A stretch of DNA of 64,000 nucleotides from Shewanella amazonensis SB2B. GTDB taxonomy: Bacteria; Pseudomonadota; Gammaproteobacteria; Enterobacterales; Shewanellaceae. The position numbers and the translations under genes were made by a program. This document shows positions 23,939 to 32,716 of this stretch, piece after piece. The notes beneath the pieces are model-generated. The model was not told the DNA's origin. It worked only from the letters and a program-made list of their open reading frames with translations, and did no database searches. The DNA is taken from the NCBI RefSeq assembly GCF_000015245.1, contig NC_008700.1:2920001-2984000 (forward strand), in the 5' to 3' direction. Position 1 is the stretch's first letter, and the number at the start of each line of letters is the position of its first letter.

Positions 23939-24979
23939 CTATTGGCCAACTGGGCTGCCACTTGTCAGCAGCGCTTCTTCAATGGCATCCCAGTCGAGGG
24001 GCTCTGTGGCAATAAATTCGATGCGGGAGTCCATGGCATCATCCAGCTCCGCCAGATTCAATTCTGTCTCCAGCCGGTTAATGGCCAGAATGCCATCCGG
24101 GGTGATCATCACCGCCTTGAGTCTCAGACTGGGATTGGCCTGGACCACGGCCATCAGGGCATCAAAGTCAAAGCACCACTGGGCACTGAAACACCAGCCA
24201 CAGGCAAAAATACCTTCGGCCTGATGGGGTTTGCGGATAAAGCCTTGTGAGTTTAATTGCAAAGTCTGTGCGCCATCGCCTTCATCAAAGAGGCCCATGG
24301 TGCCTGACGGTTTGCTGGCAAAGAGGCCCCGGGGAAGAGCTGCGGACATCAGCTGCGGCGCCCTGATCGATACTTGCATCATGGCCGTGAGCAGGGTATC
24401 GGAAACAGGCGTTTTAGCAGAAAAGGGCTGCACGGAGACGCCGGGGTTGATGTCTGTGACATAGGAGCCAAGGGTCGCGAGAAAGTCCGGAGCCTGCATA
24501 TCGGCCTTGCAGGCCAGCACCAGATCGGCCACCGCCAGCTGCTGGTTGAAGATGTCGTTTTGGGTATAGCGCGCATCATCAAGATTTCGCGGGTCCACCA
24601 AACACAGGGTGCGCTGGATGGATAACACCCCCTGATACTCCGGAGCCATCAGGGTTTTGAGAATATTGGCAGGATGGCCAAGTCCCGTGGGTTCAATCAA
24701 AAGACGGCTGGGTTTGGCTTGCCTCAGCAGCTGAGCGACGGCCACCCTGGTGGGCACCCCGGCGGCGCAGCAAATACAGCCCCCGGGCACCTCACGGATG
24801 GCCAGCCCCTCGCGGCTTCCCAGCAAGGCGGCATCCAGGCCGACTTCGCCAAATTCGTTCACCAGAACGGCCCAGGTTTCTCCTTCGGGCTTTTGTGCCA
24901 GTAATTTTTTGATAAAACTGGTTTTACCTGCGCCCAAAAAACCTGTGATGACATTGACGGGGATATTCCCAAGCAACAT
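23939..24979 (-). CDS. COG0523 (CobW/YjiA-type) metal-chaperone GTPase
   Basis: G3E-family GTPases deliver or insert metals such as zinc, cobalt or nickel. The 346-residue protein has the Walker A loop GFLGAGKTS (near 12), the NEFGEVGLD switch, the metal-binding CxCC motif in GGCICCA (near 70), IEPTGLGHP, and CKADM in place of the usual SKAD-type guanine-specificity motif. A CobW C-terminal domain follows. The start at 24979 has AAGGAG seven bases upstream. No Zur-like box is seen upstream. Its metal cannot be deduced from the sequence. It lies in a loosely spaced minus-strand run between the MATE and helicase genes. Confidence 0.87.
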   Translation of the reverse strand: MLLGNIPVNVITGFLGAGKTSFIKKLLAQKPEGETWAVLVNEFGEVGLDAALLGSREGLAIREVPGGCICCAAGVPTRVAVAQLLRQAKPSRLLIEPTGLGHPANILKTLMAPEYQGVLSIQRTLCLVDPRNLDDARYTQNDIFNQQLAVADLVLACKADMQAPDFLATLGSYVTDINPGVSVQPFSAKTPVSDTLLTAMMQVSIRAPQLMSAALPRGLFASKPSGTMGLFDEGDGAQTLQLNSQGFIRKPHQAEGIFACGWCFSAQWCFDFDALMAVVQANPSLRLKAVMITPDGILAINRLETELNLAELDDAMDSRIEFIATEPLDWDAIEEALLTSGSPVGQ

Positions 24980-25110
24980 GGCAAGACTCCTTCGGCCCAA
25001 CTGGCCCTTTGCCTTTTTCGGTGTGCAGCCGCTCGCGGTGGAAACACAGCGGTAAACGGCAACGCGCTAAAATCCGGCCAGTGTACCTAAAAGCCCTGCA
25101 GCTGACATCC

Positions 25111-26454
25111 TCAGCCCCGGGCTTGCCGCTTTGGAGCGTTTCCTTGCCGGGCAGGTTTTCCTGATTGCCGCGGTGAGCCATTGCTGCTGCCAGTCCGTCC
25201 ACCTGTACGACTGCCCGTGCGGCTACCTGTGCGAGTGCCTGGGCGCTGCCCTGCATTTCGCCCAGACCTATTGGCAGGCTTGCTTCCCGGCGTTGATAAA
25301 GCCCCGTCGCGATATCGCTGGGGCAATGGGTCTTTAGGGCTGTATCCCTCAGGGGTGATCACCTCTGGCAGTGCCGGGCAAAGCGCTTTCAGCAGCGGCA
25401 AATCGGCGCGCATCTCAGGTGACAAGACGATCACAGCCAGGCCTTCCCGGCCGGCTCGGGCACTGCGGCCAAGGCGATGTATCAGGTCTTCTTCACCGTG
25501 GGGCAACCCAAGACTTATTACCACGGGCAAGTCTTCGATATCCAGCCCCCTGGCTGCCACGTCGGTTGCCACCAGCAATCTGAGTTTGCCGGATTTGAAC
25601 TCATCCAGACCGCGCCGTCTGGCACCCTGGGTTTTCTCACCATGAAATGCGGCCGCCTGCAGCCCATCGAGGGCCAGTTCTGCCACCAGGGTATTGGACT
25701 CCTCCCGGGAGGAGACAAACACCAGCGCCTGGCGCCAGTTGCGCTTTCCCACCAGCTCGGCGACAAACTCGGCCCATCTGGGCTTATCGAGCATAAAGAC
25801 TTCGAGGGCAAGCTGCTGTGGAATACGGCCGGTGTCTTTGGCGGCAAGGCTGACTGCATTGGAGAGCCAGCGCTCAGCCAGTTCACGCTCCCGCTGGGCA
25901 AAGCTTGCTGAAAACATGGCACTTTGATGCGGCCCCAGCTGGCGGCGTATCTTTTCTATGTCGGGGGCAAACCCCATATCCAGCATGCGGTCGGCTTCAT
26001 CCAGCACAAGGGTGCCGACACTCGCAAGAGACAGACCAAACTGACCGGTCAAATCCAACAGCCGCCCCGGTGTGGCCACCAGTATGTCCACCCCGGCGGC
26101 CAGCGCCTGGCGTTGGGGACGGATATTCACCCCACCGTAAACGGCGAGGGTCGTCAGCCCCAACCCGGCACTGTAGCGCGTAAAGGCATCGGCCACTTGC
26201 ACAGCCAGCTCCCGGGTTGGCACCAACACCAGCGCCTGTATCCCGCCACGCAGCCCCTTGTCCGAGAGCTGCTTCAATATCGGCAACGCAAAGGCCGCCG
26301 TTTTCCCGCTGCCGGTTTGGGCTACCGCAATCAAATCCCGGCCACTGAGGAGCACAGGGATACTCTGGGCCTGAATTTCGGTTGGCGTACGATATCCGCA
26401 CTGTATCAGCGTCTGCAGCAGAGGTGCTGCCAATCCCAGAGAATCGAAAGACAT
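25111..26454 (-). CDS. DEAD-box ATP-dependent RNA helicase (RhlE-like)
   Basis: RNA-dependent ATPase of 447 residues. The order of motifs is normal: Q-motif (GYRTPTEIQAQSIPVLL), Walker A AQTGSGKTA (near 45), PTRELAVQ, TPGRLLDL, DEAD in LVLDEADRMLDMGF (near 148), then RGLDIEDLP and HRLGRSARAGREG. Motif III reads SAS instead of SAT (MFSASFA). The C-terminal 50 residues are a basic Gly/Arg/Thr/Ser tail with repeated GTRTGSRTGSRTGGRTGSS-type units, typical of RNA-binding tails. AGGAG precedes the ATG. The role is probably ribosome assembly or mRNA decay, but the substrate is unknown. Confidence 0.92.
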   Translation of the reverse strand: MSFDSLGLAAPLLQTLIQCGYRTPTEIQAQSIPVLLSGRDLIAVAQTGSGKTAAFALPILKQLSDKGLRGGIQALVLVPTRELAVQVADAFTRYSAGLGLTTLAVYGGVNIRPQRQALAAGVDILVATPGRLLDLTGQFGLSLASVGTLVLDEADRMLDMGFAPDIEKIRRQLGPHQSAMFSASFAQRERELAERWLSNAVSLAAKDTGRIPQQLALEVFMLDKPRWAEFVAELVGKRNWRQALVFVSSREESNTLVAELALDGLQAAAFHGEKTQGARRRGLDEFKSGKLRLLVATDVAARGLDIEDLPVVISLGLPHGEEDLIHRLGRSARAGREGLAVIVLSPEMRADLPLLKALCPALPEVITPEGYSPKDPLPQRYRDGALSTPGSKPANRSGRNAGQRPGTRTGSRTGSRTGGRTGSSNGSPRQSGKPARQGNAPKRQARG

Positions 26455-26575
26455 AAGTCTCCTGTGGTGGCAAGTTGCTCAGCACTGCCAGTTTGCAAAA
26501 AGAGCGCAGTATAACGGCGCGCCACTCAAGGTCAAACGGGTTTAATCAGCAAGCTATGGCATGGGCCAGGGCAAC

Positions 26576-29500
26576 TCATGCATCCTGTGCCTTTTGGGGT
26601 GCCTTGGCCCTGGTCTTGGCCTTCCGGGTTTCAGGCTTATCGGGCTGCGGCGCCTGATTGGGATCCCCTTTCAGAAAACGTGTTTCGAATTCCTCCCGGG
26701 AGACAGGCGCAGAATAAAGGTAGCCCTGGGCATAGTCACAGCCCATAGCCTTGAGGATCTCTTGCTGTTTTGCGGTTTCAACCCCTTCGGCAATCACCTT
26801 CATCCCCAGCTTTTGGGCCATCACAATAATGGCCTCACACAGGGTTCTGTCACTGGCGTCGTTTTCCAGATTTCGGGTAAAGGACTGGTCAATTTTAAGG
26901 TAATCGATATCAAATTTTTTCAGGTACGCCAGCGACGAATAGCCGGTGCCGAAATCATCCAAAGACACCTGAATGCCAGCGTCGCGGTAGGTGAGCAGTT
27001 TTTCAGCCACCCCGGAGGAGGCATCCAATAACAAACCTTCGGTAATTTCGATGCAGATGCCACCGTGGGTTAATTCGAGCTCCTCCAGCAGGGCAACCCA
27101 GCGCTCAAAGTTTTCCCCTTCATCACGAAACTGCACCGGCGACTTGTTCACCGACAGTTGAATGGTTGTGCCAAATTCATGGTGCCAATCGCGGCATTGC
27201 CGCGCCGCATGCTCAAATACCCAGGAGCCTATTTCCATAATCAGCCCTGTGTCTTCAGCAACCGGAATAAATTCGGTCGGAGAGATATATCCCCGCTCAG
27301 GATGATGCCAGCGCAGCAGGGCTTCGGCCTTGTGCACCTTGCCGCTTTGCAGATGCACTATGGGCTGATACACCAGATTAAACTGCTGATGCTCAATGGC
27401 AATGCGTAAATCCTGGATAAGCCGCATCCGGTACTTGGCCTGCTCCTGCATGGATGGCGTGAAGTAATTGAAGCGATTACGCCCCTGCTCCTTGGCCGCA
27501 TACATGGCCTGATCGGCATTTTTCAGCAGCGCCTCTCGGGTACTGGCATCCTCGGGGAACAGGGTAATGCCGATACTGACGCTGATGTAGGCCGAATCCG
27601 GCCCCAGCTGAAATGGCTCGGCGATGGCCTTGAGAATATTACTGGCCGCCCGCTCTACCCCACCCACATCGTGGATATCACGGATCAATACAGTAAATTC
27701 GTCACCACCAAGACGCGCCACCACATCCGAGTCGCGGATACAGGCTTTGATCCTGTCAGCGCATTCAATAAGCAGTTTGTCCCCCATATCATGGCCAAGG
27801 GTGTCGTTGACCTCTTTGAAAAAATCCAAATCCAAAAACAGCAGCGCAAAGCGCACATTCTGACGGGACGCCAGGGAAATCTCCCGGTCGAGGTAATCCA
27901 GCAACATGCGCCTGTTGGGCAACTTGGTGAGGGGGTCGTAGTTTGCCTGCTGCCAAATAAGCTGCTCCTGGGCTTTTTTCTCGGTGATATCAGAGAATAG
28001 TGCCACCCGGCGATGGGGCCTTTGATAGGCATCGTAAATGGTATTCACGGTGAGCCAAATGAGGTATTCCTTGCCGTTTTTGTGCTGTTGCCACATTTCC
28101 CCCTGCCAACGACCGGTTTCTTTGATGGCCTGGTTGACCTCATCATAAAAAGCCGGCTTGTTTCGGGGGCAATAAAATTGGCTGATATGATGCCCCAGCA
28201 CCTCTTTGGGCGAATAACCGGTAATATCCGCAAACGCGGCGTTGACCGTGATGATGTTGCCTTTGTGGTCCATCACGCTCATGGCTTCACTGGAGTTGTT
28301 ATAAACCGAGGCCGCAAGCTCCATCTGCTCCTGGTTGTGGCGAACCTGGGTAATATCCAGATGCACACCGCACATTCTGATGGCCTTGCCACTGCTGTCT
28401 TTTTGCATTACCCGCCCCGTGTCCCGAACCCAGAGCGTCTCGCCGTTTTTGCGAATAATGCGATATTCCACGTTATGACTGTCGGTGTGGCCCTGCAAAT
28501 GCCTGTCAATGGACTTAAGCACCGCCATGCGATCGTCCGGATGAATGGAATCCATCCAAATCCTGTGGTTATGACGCATTTCGTCCACCGAGCATCCCAG
28601 CATGTCTGCACAACGTTCGTTGCGATCAATCACGTCATTGTTCAAATCCCAATCCCAGAATCCCAGTTCGGCAGAGGCAAGCACCAGGGATAACTGTTCC
28701 CGACTGGCGCGCACCGACATTTCAGATTGGGTTTGAGCTGAGATATCCATAAACCCGGCAATCACCAGCTGTACCTTGCCAGCGATGCGCTTACAGGCCA
28801 CCGTCATGTGGGTATACACTATGCTGCCATCCTTGGCATAGAAGCGCTTATTGAGTTCGTACTGATCTATTGCCCCCGCCAGCATCTGATTGAAATGGGC
28901 AAGATCCACCGAGATATCCTCTTCGTGGGACATCTGCTCCCAGTTCATCGACAGCAGCTCTTTTTCGGAATACTTAAGCATCTGGCACAGCCTGGGGTTA
29001 ACCTTAATCCAGCGTTTGTCGACCGAGGTGATGGCAATGCCGATGTTGCCGACATTGAATTGGGAGCGAAACAGGAAATCATCCTGCAGCTTTATTTTTT
29101 CGTCCCGTTCAATCTCCAGGCGCCGGGCCAATAACCTCGCGAGCAACAAGGTCGCCAAGGGGCATACCAGCATGACGGTTGTACCTATGGTGGACACCAG
29201 CTCCCAGGCGAGATCAAAGGGCATAATGAAGAAGCACAGCAAGCTGCCGATATTAACCAGCATGCCAAGCAGCAACAAAGACCCTGTGCTTACCTCTATC
29301 AGATTTTTCTGCCAGGGGATGCGCCACAGGATCCCCATGGCAGCAGCGAACGCAATACCGGCAATACCGGCCACCATGGCCGGACCGCCCATACCGTAGC
29401 GATAGATGGCCATCATGGCTGAGGCAATCAGGGTGGGAACTGCGCCGAAATAGAGACCGCTGACACTGAGCAGCACACCTCGGGTATCAAAGTAGATCCC

Positions 29501-29686
29501 CTCGGCAAATTCGTAGCGGGCAGACATGATGGTCATGCCGATGGCGCCAATCACCAATCCCAGCATGATGTGCCAAACCCACCGGATCCGCTGCTGTTTC
29601 AGCCAGGGGATGGCGTCATAAAGGTACACCAGCGCCAATAGCAGCGCGGCATTTTGGACCAGCGGAAAGAAAATACCCTGGGTCAT
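26576..29686 (-). CDS. Membrane PAS-GGDEF-EAL cyclic-di-GMP enzyme
   Basis: This 1036-residue bifunctional c-di-GMP protein has several parts. Residues 1-190 form a multi-helix LytS/5TM-type sensor. Three PAS domains follow (about 200-330, 330-455, 455-580). The GGDEF cyclase domain has an intact RLGGDEF near 657. The EAL phosphodiesterase domain has EALLRWHHP near 788, EITEGLLL, DDFGTGYSSL and EGVET. Both active sites appear complete, so it could make or break c-di-GMP. It lies 107 bases downstream of glgA with no terminator seen between them, so read-through from the glycogen operon is possible. Confidence 0.92.
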   Translation of the reverse strand: MTQGIFFPLVQNAALLLALVYLYDAIPWLKQQRIRWVWHIMLGLVIGAIGMTIMSARYEFAEGIYFDTRGVLLSVSGLYFGAVPTLIASAMMAIYRYGMGGPAMVAGIAGIAFAAAMGILWRIPWQKNLIEVSTGSLLLLGMLVNIGSLLCFFIMPFDLAWELVSTIGTTVMLVCPLATLLLARLLARRLEIERDEKIKLQDDFLFRSQFNVGNIGIAITSVDKRWIKVNPRLCQMLKYSEKELLSMNWEQMSHEEDISVDLAHFNQMLAGAIDQYELNKRFYAKDGSIVYTHMTVACKRIAGKVQLVIAGFMDISAQTQSEMSVRASREQLSLVLASAELGFWDWDLNNDVIDRNERCADMLGCSVDEMRHNHRIWMDSIHPDDRMAVLKSIDRHLQGHTDSHNVEYRIIRKNGETLWVRDTGRVMQKDSSGKAIRMCGVHLDITQVRHNQEQMELAASVYNNSSEAMSVMDHKGNIITVNAAFADITGYSPKEVLGHHISQFYCPRNKPAFYDEVNQAIKETGRWQGEMWQQHKNGKEYLIWLTVNTIYDAYQRPHRRVALFSDITEKKAQEQLIWQQANYDPLTKLPNRRMLLDYLDREISLASRQNVRFALLFLDLDFFKEVNDTLGHDMGDKLLIECADRIKACIRDSDVVARLGGDEFTVLIRDIHDVGGVERAASNILKAIAEPFQLGPDSAYISVSIGITLFPEDASTREALLKNADQAMYAAKEQGRNRFNYFTPSMQEQAKYRMRLIQDLRIAIEHQQFNLVYQPIVHLQSGKVHKAEALLRWHHPERGYISPTEFIPVAEDTGLIMEIGSWVFEHAARQCRDWHHEFGTTIQLSVNKSPVQFRDEGENFERWVALLEELELTHGGICIEITEGLLLDASSGVAEKLLTYRDAGIQVSLDDFGTGYSSLAYLKKFDIDYLKIDQSFTRNLENDASDRTLCEAIIVMAQKLGMKVIAEGVETAKQQEILKAMGCDYAQGYLYSAPVSREEFETRFLKGDPNQAPQPDKPETRKAKTRAKAPQKAQDA

Positions 29687-29793
29687 TTTCTGCCTGTACT
29701 CTCCCGGGTTTGAATACCTGAGACTTTCTCCATCATGCCCTTGTTACACAAAGGATAAAAGCCCCAGTAATGAGAGAATTGTAGCAGAGGGTA

Positions 29794-31410
29794 TCAGTAT
29801 GTCCCGAGTAATGGCCGGTAGAGTTTATCCAGATAGGAAGCTGCGGCCTCTTCCCAGGTAAAACGCGTCTCCAATGCCGCTTTTGCAACCCGCTGCCAGT
29901 CTGGAGTGCCTGTGGTGTGCAGCAGGTAATCCAGCTTATTCAGCAGGGCCCTGGCCTGGGAGTCTGTGTCATCCCCATCGAAGCGCCAGCCATTTTCGCC
30001 GTCCTTCACCGTGTCCACCAATCCCCCAACACTGGAGACCAGACAGGGCTGGCCACTGCGCATGGCCAGCATCTGGCTGATGCCGCAGGGCTCAAAGCTG
30101 CTTGGCATCAAAAACAGATCCCCGCGCCGATAAAGCAGCTCCGACAGATTCACATCAAAATGATTGATAAAAATGAAATTATCGTACCTTGCCGCCAGTT
30201 GCTGGAACTCCCTGGCTATCCTGTCATCGCCATTGCCAAGCATAAAAAAGCGCGCCTGAGGGCTGAAGAGCCCGAGTCGCTGCAGTATCTGCTCCAGCAC
30301 GCGCTTTCCATCCAGGCTGTGCCTGAGCAGCTCCACCTTTTGCGAGGTGAGCCGACCGACAAAGGTCAGTAAAAAAGCGTGTTCGTCCATGGGTTGCCAC
30401 AATCGCTGCGCGGCGATAAAGTCCAGCGCCCTGACCGTATCGCGGTTGGCCTGGGCTGCCGTCAGGGTGCGGTGACACCCCAGCACCAGTTGCTGTACCG
30501 AGGGTCTTATTTCCTGCGGCTCATCGGGATAATCACAACCATTGAGGATCCCCACCAACTGCTGTTTTCCATCACAGTGCTTAAGGTCTTCTTCCAGCCC
30601 CTCCCCTCCCACAAACCCGGTGGCGGGGTCGGATGGCCTGAGCACCTCACGGCAATAGTGGGGAGATACCAGATGCACCCTGTCACTCAGGCAAATGGCC
30701 GCCCGCAAAGGGTTAACGCAATTGGGATAGCGGCGGTCCAGTATCTGTGCTGGATACTGCCCAAGCCACGGATACCAAGCGGCCAGGGACGATGCCTCCT
30801 GAGCCAGGGGGCGGGTACCCTGCAGCGCCAGATTATGGATACTGAGCACCGAGGGGATGGCCTTAAGCTCCCCGTAGCGAGGGTCGATACTGCGCAGCAG
30901 CGCAAAAAAGCCCTGATGCCAGTCATGCAGATGCAGGACGTGCGGCTTTGGAATTATCCCCTGCAAGAGCGCTTCGGCCACCGCCACACCCAAAAGCGCG
31001 AAGCGGTCGGCATCGTCGGCAAAGGGACGGCCATCACCACTGGCCACATAGAGCTGACCCGGCGCCGTGTGCCACGCCGGATTGTCGAGCAGATAAATGC
31101 TTAAGCCCTCATCCCTTGGGTCGGGGAGCTGCTGCAGACTTATCTGCACCATACCGTGGCGAAAAGGCACGCTGAAAAAGCGGCGCGGCGCCTCATCGAC
31201 GCCATGGCCCTGACGTCCAAGAAAACCATAACCCGGCATGACCACACTGGCCTGTACGCCTTTGGCCTTAAGCGCCGGCGGCAAGCCCGCCAGCACATCG
31301 GCCATGCCGCCCACCTTGGCCCCCGCCAGAGCGCCGTGTTCGGCGCACAGCATCAGTACCTGCACTGGGTGTGCTGACGCTTCTGTGTTGATTGCATTTG
31401 AAATTTGCAA
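29794..31410 (-). CDS. glgA: Glycogen synthase
   Basis: GlgA adds glucose from ADP-glucose to glycogen chains (GT5 family). The 538-residue protein has the N-terminal ADP-glucose loop AKVGGMADVLAGLP (usually KTGGLADV in E. coli) and the GT-B C-terminal half with FVGRLTSQK, MLGNGD and the catalytic-acid motif SSFEPCGISQM. It is longer than E. coli GlgA (477). The start appears to be a TTG at 31410, with GGTGG seven bases upstream and only 12 bases from the glgC stop. It is the last glg gene of the operon. Confidence 0.94.
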   Translation of the reverse strand: MQISNAINTEASAHPVQVLMLCAEHGALAGAKVGGMADVLAGLPPALKAKGVQASVVMPGYGFLGRQGHGVDEAPRRFFSVPFRHGMVQISLQQLPDPRDEGLSIYLLDNPAWHTAPGQLYVASGDGRPFADDADRFALLGVAVAEALLQGIIPKPHVLHLHDWHQGFFALLRSIDPRYGELKAIPSVLSIHNLALQGTRPLAQEASSLAAWYPWLGQYPAQILDRRYPNCVNPLRAAICLSDRVHLVSPHYCREVLRPSDPATGFVGGEGLEEDLKHCDGKQQLVGILNGCDYPDEPQEIRPSVQQLVLGCHRTLTAAQANRDTVRALDFIAAQRLWQPMDEHAFLLTFVGRLTSQKVELLRHSLDGKRVLEQILQRLGLFSPQARFFMLGNGDDRIAREFQQLAARYDNFIFINHFDVNLSELLYRRGDLFLMPSSFEPCGISQMLAMRSGQPCLVSSVGGLVDTVKDGENGWRFDGDDTDSQARALLNKLDYLLHTTGTPDWQRVAKAALETRFTWEEAAASYLDKLYRPLLGTY

Positions 31411-31422
31411 CGCGGTTCCACC

Positions 31423-32691
31423 TTATTCAAAGCCCACGGGCAAGCCGAGCATCTCACGGGTGATCAGCACCACGCCCTTGTCTGTCACCCGAAAACCCCT
31501 GGCCCTGTCGTGGTCGTGATTGTGGCCTATTACCATGCCTTCCGGGATAACGCAGCCGCGGTCGATAATCACGTTCTTGAGGCGGCAATTACGCAGCACC
31601 ACCACATCGGGCAAAATCACCGCCCCTTCCACCTCGGAATAGGAGCAAATCCGCACCTCATTGAAGAGTACGCTGCGTTTCACTTTGGCACCCGAGATGA
31701 TACAGCCACCGGAGACAATGGAGTCGGTTGCCATGCCGCGTCTGTCTTCATCGTCAAACACAAACTTGGCCGGAGGCAACTGCTCCTGATAGGTCCAGAT
31801 GGGCCATTTGGCGTCGTAGAGGTTCAGGTGCGGCTCAGGGGACAACAGCTCCATATTGGCCTGCCAGAATGTATCCAGGGTACCCACATCACGCCAGTAA
31901 TCCTGCCCCGCGCCCAGACCGCTCTTGAAGGCATAGGCAAACACCTTGTGCTCGCGGATGATGGACGGAATGATGTCCTTGCCAAAGTCGCGTTCTGAGG
32001 ACACGTTTTCCGCGTCTTTTCTCAGTTGGTCGAACAAAAACTCGGTGTTGAACACATAGTTGCCCATGGACGCCAGGCAACGTTCCGGGTCGTGTGGCAG
32101 ACAGGAAGGATTGGCCGGTTTTTCCTCAAACCCCACCACACGCATATCCTCGGCCACTTCCATCACCCCAAAACTCCCGGCCGCTTCGGCAACAGGCACT
32201 TCCTGACAGCACACCGTCATATCGGCGCCTGACTGGGCATGGGCCGCGAGCATGCCCGCATAATCCATGCGGTACACATGGTCACCGGAGAGGATCATCA
32301 CATACCTTGGCAGCTCGTGGCGGATAATATCAATGTTTTGAAACACGGCATCTGCGGTGCCCTGATACCAGCTCTCCGAATAACGCTGAGAGGCAGGCAG
32401 AATTTCCACCGACTCCCCAAGCTCACGCTTGAAGTGACCCCAGCCGCGCATGACATGGCGAATAAGCGAGTGGGACTGATACTGGGTCACCACCCCTATC
32501 CGGCGTATGCCCGAGTTCACGCAATTGGACAGGGGAAAGTCGATGACCCTGAACTTACCGCCGAAATAAAGCGCCGGTTTGGCGCGCCAGTCGGTCAGTT
32601 CAAACAGGCGCGAGCCACGACCTCCCGCGAGGATCAGGGCATAGGTTTCACGGGTCAGATTACTGATGAAGCGAGGGCTGTGATTGGGCAT
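31423..32691 (-). CDS. glgC: Glucose-1-phosphate adenylyltransferase
   Basis: GlgC makes ADP-glucose from glucose 1-phosphate and ATP, the committed and allosterically controlled step. Length is 422 residues. Motifs: LILAGGRGSRLFELT at the N-terminus, the substrate loop WYQGTADAVFQN, SGDHVYRMDY, and the C-terminal left-handed beta-helix. I chose the ATG at 32691 because AAGGAG lies six bases before it. It lies 25 bases after glgP and 12 before glgA. Confidence 0.96.
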   Translation of the reverse strand: MPNHSPRFISNLTRETYALILAGGRGSRLFELTDWRAKPALYFGGKFRVIDFPLSNCVNSGIRRIGVVTQYQSHSLIRHVMRGWGHFKRELGESVEILPASQRYSESWYQGTADAVFQNIDIIRHELPRYVMILSGDHVYRMDYAGMLAAHAQSGADMTVCCQEVPVAEAAGSFGVMEVAEDMRVVGFEEKPANPSCLPHDPERCLASMGNYVFNTEFLFDQLRKDAENVSSERDFGKDIIPSIIREHKVFAYAFKSGLGAGQDYWRDVGTLDTFWQANMELLSPEPHLNLYDAKWPIWTYQEQLPPAKFVFDDEDRRGMATDSIVSGGCIISGAKVKRSVLFNEVRICSYSEVEGAVILPDVVVLRNCRLKNVIIDRGCVIPEGMVIGHNHDHDRARGFRVTDKGVVLITREMLGLPVGFE

Positions 32692-32716
32692 TAGAGGCTC
32701 CTTGGCTGCGTCAAAT

